Virus record (IMG/VR): IMGVR_UViG_3300042691_011260
Coordinates: 1 to 22,118 of that record
DNA: 22,118 nt
Strand: one strand, 5' to 3'
Source: a virus
Part shown: one piece after another, positions 1 to 8,200 of the stretch
Layout of the letters: every line of letters starts with the position of its first letter
Position numbering within the stretch: the first letter of the stretch is position 1
Notes under the pieces: generated by a model
Told to the model about the DNA's origin: nothing
What the model saw: the letters and a program-made list of their open reading frames with translations, nothing else
Databases searched by the model: none
Position numbers and translations under genes: made by a program

Positions 1-732
1 ATGGTTTCCAGTGAGGGCAGCCCCGGTGACGCCAGGGAAAGCGTCGCCCGAATTGCTTCGGAAATAGAACGAAGCACTGGTTGCCGTGGCGCTCTCGAAA
101 ATCATGCTCGTGCCGTCATTTGCCAACCCTAGGCGGCGCCGAACGTACACGAAAACCCCAGCGGCCGAAGGCGTTGCGGTGACAGACGGAATGTTGCCGG
201 TCGGCCCTGCGGTACAGGTGAATGTGTTGGTGGTCGGGTTGACGCTGGCGACCACCAGAGAAGCGTAATTGAAACGCGAATCGGCACACCCATAGATCCC
301 AATGCACTGTCCAATGCTCAACCCGTGCGGCGCGGCCGTGGTGACGGTGAGCGTGGTTGTGCTCTGAGAGATTACAGAGACAGCAATGTCCGGGACCGCT
401 GCAATCGGAGTTCCGTCATCCACCACTTCAACGGAAAATTCCTGCCCAAGCGCATTCTGAGAACGGTGGATCCCCAACGAAAGTTCGATAGGCATGGGCC
501 AGCTTTCAGCCGTTTCCACAATCGTTTCCGTGCCAGCGTTGAAGGGCGACTTGGAAATGTCCAAGTAGGACGCACCCAACGCATTCCCTTCGGCGAGCAC
601 AAGGTCGCCGGATCCAAGCGACTGATTCCACAAACCTCCGGTGTTGGGAGCGTATGTTTCAAAAGCTTCCCGGAACGGCGTCACGTTCTTCGGGTTAACG
701 TAATGGTAAGCGGATCCGGCCGTGATGCTCAT
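1..732 (-). CDS. Tail-associated structural protein, beta-rich (3' end beyond window)
   Basis: The frame is open from an ATG at 732 to the left edge, giving 244 codons with no stop, so the C-terminus lies outside the window. The protein starts MSITAGSAYHYVNP. Residues 30-75 contain a block with GLWNQSLGSGDLVLAEGN and GASYLDISKSPFNAGTET, followed by Ser/Thr/Val-rich, beta-strand-like sequence with alternating polar and hydrophobic residues. There is no signal peptide or membrane segment. It begins 12 nt after the fibre stop and is presumably co-transcribed with it. Its position beyond the fibre suggests a virion tail or adsorption component, possibly one that rides on or complements the fibre. 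I recognise the general look of phage tail proteins but cannot name a family. No Shine-Dalgarno sequence precedes the start (CAACACCATG). Reality of the gene is well supported by the long open frame and context; the function is inferred. Confidence 0.8.
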   Translation of the reverse strand, partial: MSITAGSAYHYVNPKNVTPFREAFETYAPNTGGLWNQSLGSGDLVLAEGNALGASYLDISKSPFNAGTETIVETAESWPMPIELSLGIHRSQNALGQEFSVEVVDDGTPIAAVPDIAVSVISQSTTTLTVTTAAPHGLSIGQCIGIYGCADSRFNYASLVVASVNPTTNTFTCTAGPTGNIPSVTATPSAAGVFVYVRRRLGLANDGTSMIFESATATSASFYFRSNSGDAFPGVTGAALTGNH

Positions 733-744
733 GGTGTTGAATGG

Positions 745-2220
745 TTAACGCTGGAAAATGTGAACGCTGAAAAGTGTGCGTTGCTGGCTTCCAAGAAGAC
801 CGCCTGCAACGCCGCCGATGGTTGCGGTCCCTGTGGTAACGCCCATGCGGACGGAGTAGGAAACCGTGGATCCGTTTGCTAAAACTGAGTTCAGCTGATC
901 GAAAAAACTGAATGCCACAACCAGCCGCTGTGAAGCCACTGTCGCTGAAAAAGGTGCCGCGTAAACAAGCGTGGCCGCTCCGCCATCAATCACTCTGAAA
1001 ACTGACACAACAACCGTTGAAACTGCGGAGGCAACGACAGGAGCACTGAACGAAACGACAGCAAACGGATCAGATTCATTTCTGGCTGAAATAGCCGCAG
1101 CCAAAACTCCATTCGCACCGTAATCTGTTGCCGAAGAATAGTTTGCAACCTCCTGACCCTCAGTGATTAAAGGCGGCGTGTCATCGAACGGAATAACCGT
1201 GTTTATTACTTGTGAAAGTAATGCTCCAAGAGTTCCAAATGGAACAAACACATCCTTGAAATAAACCTCATTGGTGCTGTTGCAGGTGTGCTTTAAATAC
1301 CTTGCTCGGAAAGGGGACGTCAAAACAGGAGCCACCAAAGCCCCCCAACCGCCGCTTGTCTGGTTTCTAACCAAAATACGGCCCCCAGCTTGTGTTGGAA
1401 GAGTTTCTAAAGCATTGGAAACGGTGATGTCCTGGACGTCCCCAGTTCCTGCCGACGTCCTACCCTTCAGGGTTCCGCTTGCAATGTGCGCCAGTTTCCC
1501 GTTCGTGACTGCCTGCGTGAGGATCTTTGCGGTAGTCACCGACGAGTCAGATGGGTCAGCTTGTGAGGCAACCCAGTTGCCAGCAGCCACACCGGTGGAG
1601 TGGTAAATCTTGAGCGTGGACCGCTCCAGCCCAAGCTGGCCAAGGAAGTCTGGCACCTTCACCGCCCGCTCCGCAGCGTCTTGCCAAGTGGCAACAGGGT
1701 TATCCACCAAGGGGGCCGTGAGACTCAGGAAGCTGACCATTTCTTGTTGGCTTCGGAAAACCAATTGCCCGGAGCCGTCGAGCCCGAGAACCGAAAGCGG
1801 AATGCTGGGTTTCTCGGTGGGCGTGGTGCTGGCCTCGGTGACCCTGAAGCACTGCCCAATCTTCCGCAAAGTCTGCTGCACCAAGTACGTCAATTTATCC
1901 AGCGCCCTCTCATGGGAAATAGCCGGGAAAGAGTCGTTGTTTGCGTAGGACGTCAACTGGGTGGCCGGAACTTCTCGGTAGAATGTAAGCGTGAAATCAC
2001 TGCCCCACCCAAAATCAAAGTAAACCGTGCATCCAGCAGGATTACCCAAGCTTCCAACAGTATACTGAGCAGGATTTACGGTGGATTCAAACCCAGTCGA
2101 AATCTCTTTTGATACAACAACCAAATCGCTTGCGTTATCAACGCGAAACGGAATGTTGTACGTCACAGGGGAGTCAGACCCGATGAACGCAATTTTGGAG
2201 ACTGAGCTTTCGACGGACAT
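745..2220 (-). CDS. Tail fibre protein, T7 gp17-like N-terminus
   Basis: This 491-residue protein (T7 gp17 has 553) is the likely receptor-binding fibre. Residues 1-125 follow the T7 fibre N-terminal pattern that anchors the fibre to the tail: an opening beta region (YNIPFRVDNASDLVVV), then FTLTFYREVPATQL and a helix with SHERALDKLTYLVQQ. Residues about 215-275 carry fibre-shaft-like sequence (SVTTAKILTQAVTNGKLA, then LKGRTSAGTGDV). The C-terminal 200 residues are beta-rich and unrecognised, and end SVHIFQR. I see no endosialidase-type chaperone tail or enzymatic motif. It lies directly downstream of the giant ejection protein gene, as gp17 follows gp16 in T7. The start at 2220 has no Shine-Dalgarno sequence (CCCCCTAAATG). 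The family call at the N-terminus is firm; host specificity cannot be read. Confidence 0.88.
   Translation of the reverse strand: MSVESSVSKIAFIGSDSPVTYNIPFRVDNASDLVVVSKEISTGFESTVNPAQYTVGSLGNPAGCTVYFDFGWGSDFTLTFYREVPATQLTSYANNDSFPAISHERALDKLTYLVQQTLRKIGQCFRVTEASTTPTEKPSIPLSVLGLDGSGQLVFRSQQEMVSFLSLTAPLVDNPVATWQDAAERAVKVPDFLGQLGLERSTLKIYHSTGVAAGNWVASQADPSDSSVTTAKILTQAVTNGKLAHIASGTLKGRTSAGTGDVQDITVSNALETLPTQAGGRILVRNQTSGGWGALVAPVLTSPFRARYLKHTCNSTNEVYFKDVFVPFGTLGALLSQVINTVIPFDDTPPLITEGQEVANYSSATDYGANGVLAAAISARNESDPFAVVSFSAPVVASAVSTVVVSVFRVIDGGAATLVYAAPFSATVASQRLVVAFSFFDQLNSVLANGSTVSYSVRMGVTTGTATIGGVAGGLLGSQQRTLFSVHIFQR
818..830 (+). repeat. 13-mer ATGGTTGCGGTCC, copy 1 (in fibre gene)
   Basis: Exact copy of the 13-mer found also at 16399-16411 and 17204-17216. 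Here the minus strand codes G-T-A-T-I near the fibre C-terminus. Confidence 0.5.
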
Positions 2221-2228
2221 TTAGGGGG

Positions 2229-2237
2229 TTTTTACGG
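2229..2237 (-). repeat. CCGTAAAAA motif upstream of the fibre start
   Basis: On the minus strand CCGTAAAAA lies 8 nt before the fibre ATG, in the 40-nt gap after the giant gene. It is part of a small hairpin-capable stretch, ACGG-AAAAA-CCGT, on the minus strand. The same nonamer precedes two other starts (at 10111 and 20675). Function is unknown; it occupies the place a ribosome binding site would. Confidence 0.35.
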
Positions 2238-2260
2238 TTTTTCCGTGAGAAAGTCAGCCC

Positions 2261-5200
2261 CTATTTTGAGGACGTTTTTTCTCCGCTCACATTCTGAAGC
2301 AGTTTCGCTGCGTCTGTTGCCACGTTGCCCATCACAGACAAGGCCGCTGCGTTATCGGAAAAAAGACCCATGGCAGAAAGCATCGTGTTCATGCCCTGCA
2401 CCACCTGCGCCGCCGATTGCTCGCCGTCCAACAGGGATTCGACAGCCCGCCCGGTTTGCTTGAGTTTTGAAAACAAGGTTCCACCGTCCCCGGTGAGAGC
2501 GTTGAACCCAGGAATGCCGTTCAGCGGTCCTGTGACTGAAGCAATGGCCAGCCGTTTTGCGCTCCACTTCTCTTCGTCATCGTCACCCTTCATTTCCCTC
2601 CAGAGGTTTTTCAGGATCTGCGTAAACAGCCCCCCCACGATGAATGTCAGAACCATGGTTTTTGAAACCTGAGCGGCATTCCCTCCCTGAACCGCCCATG
2701 CAGTCAAAGCGATCTTCTGCCTTGCTTCACTCGCAAATGACCATCCAAGGCGGGCCATCGGGTGCGTTGCCGTCAATTCAGCAAGCGAACGGTTAGCGGC
2801 ACGGGTGGGCTGCGCCACGGCCTCTGTGTCTTGTGCCGCCTGATCATGCGCAAACCTGTCAGCCTCTTGGCCGGTCAAATTGAGTTCCGCAGCATTGCCT
2901 TTGTGATAATCCAGAAGGATTGCATACGTTCCAGCCGTGAAAAGCGCGTCCGCTCCTGTGATCAGTTTTCCGACTTGTCGAGCGGCATGCTTGATCAAAT
3001 TGGGTTTGCCTGCGTCTCCAAGAGCCTGCATCGCCTGCTGAACGATTGCCGGCGCCTGCTTGATTCTGCGCTGAATGAACTCGGACTTAATTGCGTCTCC
3101 CCACCCAAGTTGACCTGACATCAGCTTTGAAAGCCGAAGAACGTATGCGCCCAACGGCATTTTCACTGACGCCGCAGCAAGCTGGGTTGATTGAACCATG
3201 ACCGTTGAAGCCCGACCAAAAAGCGCCATCATGGACGCACGGCCGAGCATTCTGCTCAACTGCCTGCTGATCGAAAGGCTGGCCGCGGCTTCACGGATCC
3301 CGCCTTGTGCAAAGTAGTTCAGCCACCCAGTCAGCACCGTCTTCCCTTCCGGCCCTGCCTTTGCCTCAACTGCGTTCGTGACGTCCCTATGCGCGAGGAT
3401 GGCTTGTGCATCAACTGCAAGATCGTAATAAGCCGCCCAGTGTTCCATGGACCTCTTGTGCGCAAGAAATACCTTCAGGGCGTCCCTGAAGTTGGGTTCA
3501 GCCACGGCAGTCAAAGACCGGCTGCGAAGTGAGCCAGGGGTGAGGATTGAGCCCGAAACCGGGGCGCCAGAAACAGGGTCAACCGTCTGGCCGAGTTTTG
3601 TCTGTTGCGGGTTTGCCGAGATCGGAGAGTAGTTTTCATGCTTCGGCAGGGAAACCCCGTGGCGCTTTTGATACAACGGATTTAACTCGGCATGCTCTGC
3701 ATCGTATTGCTTTCGCAACCAATCCATGACCTTCACGGCCTCTGGTGAAAGAGACTTGGTAAGAGCATCAACGAAATCTTGGGTGTAATGCCAAGCGCCA
3801 GCGGGCTGCCCATTTCCGTCAAGCTTGCCGATCATGTGCCGCTTCCCGTCCTCCTGCATCCACATCAAGACGGCAGTCAATGCTTCCAGTTCTGAAAACT
3901 CTCCTTGATCGGTTTTGATCGAACGCTGCGAAAGCTTGTAGTGCAGCCGTTCACCGTCAACAACCCCACCGGCCATCTCAGTGAACAGGTCGCTGATTGC
4001 AGTGTTCAGCGAATCCATTTTGTCTTCAAGTTGGTTTGAGGCTTCCACTTCACGCTTTTTAAATTCAGAGCCGAACTTTGATTCTGCCCCAAAAAGGTAG
4101 TCCACAACCTGAGAGAATGACGAAAGGTTCAGAAGCGCGGTCAAAGATTTACCGGCGACAGAAACCGCATTCTTTTCGGCTTCAATCCTCTCAGCGCGGA
4201 CCCCTGTTTTCCCGGTGTCTTGAACAAGTCCCTTCCTTGCAATCTCTCGGTCCTCCTTGAGTTGAAGCTGTTGGAACTTCCAGCGTGCCCATCCTTCGCT
4301 TCCGACAAGCTTCACCGCATCAATCGCTGAGACAAGCCGTGCAGAGTCGGCATTTTTTATGTCACCAAGCAGAGGTAGGATGTCCCGGATGGTTCCGTTT
4401 TTAATGACATCCTCCGGGCTTGCGTCTGGGTCATTTGCAAGCGCGTCGTATTTTGCAACCAGCGCCGCCACCTCCGTGGCATCCATGATCATTGCAGCCT
4501 CTGCCGCATCAAGAATTTCTTGCGCCTGCGCTCCAATCTTTCCTTTGGGTTTCTTTCCGGCTTCACGTTGCGGACGGTATGAGTCAAGAACCCGATCAAG
4601 CTGCGCCCGGTATTCCTTCCGAAGTAGTTTTTCCAGTTCGGTTTCCGCTTTGGCAAGTCGCCTTGAAAGCTCGTTCGCTCTTCCGGTTTCGGTCTTCAGG
4701 CTTGCAAGCTGCACGAACCCGCCCACGCGCCCGCGAACCTCGGCAGGGAATGCGGACAGAATGGCATTGAGTTCTCCGACCACCTGAGCCGTCCGGGCCT
4801 GCCGCGTGCCTTCGCCGGTGGCAGCCGCCAGCGCCTTGGAAAGCGCCATGTTGGCCGCCCTCAGTTTGGTTCCGTGAACCAGTCGGGCGGTGTTTCGCTG
4901 CTTGTCCGTGGTGGCCGCAGCGAGGGCTGCGTCACGCTCTGCGTCGATCCGCGCAACCTCTGCGTCATGCGTGGCCTTCGCCTCTTCGATGATCTCCGCA
5001 GGCTTCCGCGTGTCGGCCGCTTGAGCTTCAGCGATGGCAGCACGGTTTCTTTCCACCAGTTCTCGAAACTTTTTCTTCGCGCGTTCATAGATCTGGATCC
5101 TGACGGTGGGCTTGGTCTTGAGCGCATCCATCTGCGCCGCCAACTGCTCCGCATACGGCGCAGCCCGGCGGCCTACGCTGAAGCGGGCTGACCTCTGAAA

Positions 5201-8200
5201 GTTAGATCCGCGTACAACTCCTTCTTGCTGGAGGGAACCCTCCCGGGGATCCATTGAGGAATCTGCGCCACCAGCTCGGCGTCCAAGGGGAATGAAAGGG
5301 CCCCCGTCGAGAACACTTCCAGCCACGCCGCTTTGTTGGGCATCATACCCGAATTCAGTATTGGCCCAGCTTGGAGGCTGAATTCCGCCTGAGAGATCCC
5401 AAATCCTTCTGCGGACATCATCAATTCCGTATTTTCCTTCTGCGTGTTCATTCCAAAGTGCGTCAAGTTGTTGAGTGAGTTTCCCAGATGTCTTCTGTTC
5501 CTTGGTGAAGAGTAGTCGGACGGCTTCCCATGTCACGCTTTGAACTTCACGGGCAAGCACCTGCCTTCCAAGGATCCTGCTGAGTTCATCTGCAAGCTCT
5601 TTGTATGCTGTCGCGTAAATTCCGTAGGTTCCGCCAACCCCCACAAAAGAGTCACCACCCGCTGCTCCAAAGTTGTCTTTTACCTCCTTTGATGTTCCAG
5701 ACAACGAATTCAGAAGAGCGGCAGCAATCGCGTGGGTGTCAATTGTGACATACCCCTTTGCGTTGTGCGGGTCTGAAATGTTGTTGAAGAAATTCCTGAC
5801 CTTGTGCTCTTCGCCAAGGTTTCTCGAAATGTTCTCAAGGCTTCCATCGTCAAGTATTGAAAAAGCTTTGGCTATGAAGTTGTAGCTGCTCCATGCAACC
5901 ACGGCCGGCTCACCCTTTGACGTCAGAGCAATCTCACCACGCCCGCCTTCTGGCAAAATAATCCTGTAGGATCGGTCGCCCTCCATTTCATCAAGGGCAC
6001 GGAAAAGACGGGCTTTTCCGTCGTAGTCAAGTTGACTCCATGGCTTCCCAACGGTGCGAGGTCTAATGGCTTCCCATTTTGCGTTTTTCTTTATGAACTC
6101 AGCCCTGGCTTCTTCTCGCTTTTCAATAAAAGCGGACTTTCGTTCACGCTCTTTTTTTCTGTGATCCTTTTTGCGCTGTTCTTCTGAAACGTTAAATTCC
6201 TCCTCTGAAACTCCAGAACGCTTACTCCATTTCTTTGGTTTGAAAATGCGGGGCTTGAACTCAGACTCTGCAACAGCTCTGACCTCTTCGACATCGTTGT
6301 TGTAGCAGTAGTCAAATCTTTCTTGGGTAAAGACAAAGTCTTCCTTCATCGCCCGTTTCCAGATCCGCATGATCCGTTCCGCCATGGAAACATTCTGGAA
6401 CCAGTCTTTTTGAGGGCTTTCAACCGCAAGCACACCGGCCGCTTGCTCAACGGTTACCCCGTAAAACTCAGCGCATGCTTCTGCAATTTTGTTTGCCCCC
6501 ACATACCAAAGCTTTGCCCGCTCCTTGTACTCTTCTGGGAACTTATCCCACAACCAGAGCAAATTGCTTTTCACCAAATCAATGAAATGCCGGACGACTT
6601 CATCGTCAGTTCCAGCGGCCTGCTCGTCGGTCAAATACTTTACCGATCTTCCGCCCTCTTGAACTCCATCACGAAGATTCTGGGCAAGCTTTGCCTTTAG
6701 TTCTTCGGACTGGTTGACGGCTTCAAGGTTGATGTGGAGAACCTCTTGTGATTCCACTGCCTTTTTTGCAGTTGGAACCCTAGTGGAAACGGTGCCACGC
6801 CCCCCAATGTACTCAGCCGGTGCAAGGTTCAGGTGCCTTTCATCAATGGCAACTTCCTCCTTGGGTGCCTTTTTCTTCCTGACGCTGAAACGAATGTCCG
6901 GCGTATCCGGGTTGAACCGCTGCGAAAGCGGCATGACATTCCCCTTTTCGTCCCGGGTTACAGGGTCGGCGGATTTGATTTGCAAACTTCCTTTGTATCC
7001 AACTTCCGCTCGATAGTCTTCCCTGCCGTCTGGGAATTCGTCGTCAATCTCTATCTTTGACTCAGGAACCGCAAGGCGAATAACCGATCCATCTCCATAT
7101 CCAGCCCCAGATGGATCGGTGGTTAAATAAACCGCAGGTTCTGCATCAGGTCGCAAAATTCCGGAACGCTCAATCGCAGCTTTGTTGATTGCTGTTGTTC
7201 CATGATACAAGACCTTGAACCCCGCTGCCTCCGCCGCCTCGTCCACCATCTTCTGAGCCGTCTCCATATCTCCACGGTCGACGGCGTCCAGATACTTCCG
7301 GTCGGTTTCTGACACCTGCCGTGCGCCGACGCTGAAGCGCGTGACGATTTCAGCGGGCTGCCCGGTCAGCTCCTGCGCGGCTTTCATTGCTGCCTCCTGC
7401 TCCTGAACGACTTCAGTCAGCCCCACGGACCTATTCAGGAACGCCACCCAGTTTGCATCAATCTTGCCTTCGCGAATCAGCTTCTTCAGCTTGGCTGCGT
7501 TTCGGAATGTCTCCCGAAAAAACTTTGCCATCCTCAAGAAAAACGACCGCACGCTTTGGGGCATGTTTTGGATGAACCGGAAATTTCCTCCAAAGTAGGC
7601 CCGGCCCATTTCAGCAACGGCTTCTTCCAACGCCTGATCGGAAAATGTCTGCGGCGCCTTTTCCCCTTGGAACGAACGCACTGCGGCTTCGGCCTCTTCC
7701 CGCGTGATGATCCCGGCATCCCTTTCCTGTCGAAACCGGAAGTGCACTTCTTCCTCAATGACGTCGAATGGGTTGGAATCAATAAACACTGAGTTGACCA
7801 CACGCACCACTCCGTCCCGGACCTCGGTGACATTCTGTCCGAACACTTGGGCTTCTGAAGGCGCAAGCCCTTCCAACCCCGCAAGCTGCATCCGTTCCGC
7901 GATCTGCTCCGGGGTGGCCAGCGTGTCATCCTCGAGTGTCACAATCTTCGGCACCACCTCCCATTTGCGCTTGTCGGAATCCCGCATTCCAAGCCAGTCG
8001 GCAAGTTCGCGCACCGCCACGGCCGCCCCGGACTCTTCCCACTCGTTACGGCTTTGCAGCGCCAAGGATGCCGTTTCTGGATCGTCAAACGCCATGGACG
8101 AACTACCGTCCGGTTCCACGATCCGAAACTTCCCTCCCTCGTAAACCATGGTGGGCGTCTCGTTCGATGTCGCCGCCGCGGTCTCACGCGCCACCCGCGC

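Noticed and set aside
2234-2246. Short ACGG/CCGT hairpin after the giant gene as a terminator
   Set aside because: A 4-bp stem is too weak, and the T-run lies on the plus strand side rather than after the stem in the direction of transcription.
4859-5466. Small minus-strand frames at 4861-5154 and 5173-5466 inside the giant gene
   Set aside because: They are out of frame with the giant gene, which is continuous across this region, and have no recognisable products.
7742-7756. Possible zinc protease motif E-E-E-V-H in the giant protein (residues 786-790)
   Set aside because: The first His of H-E-x-x-H is replaced by Glu and no third ligand is evident; a metalloprotease call is not supported.
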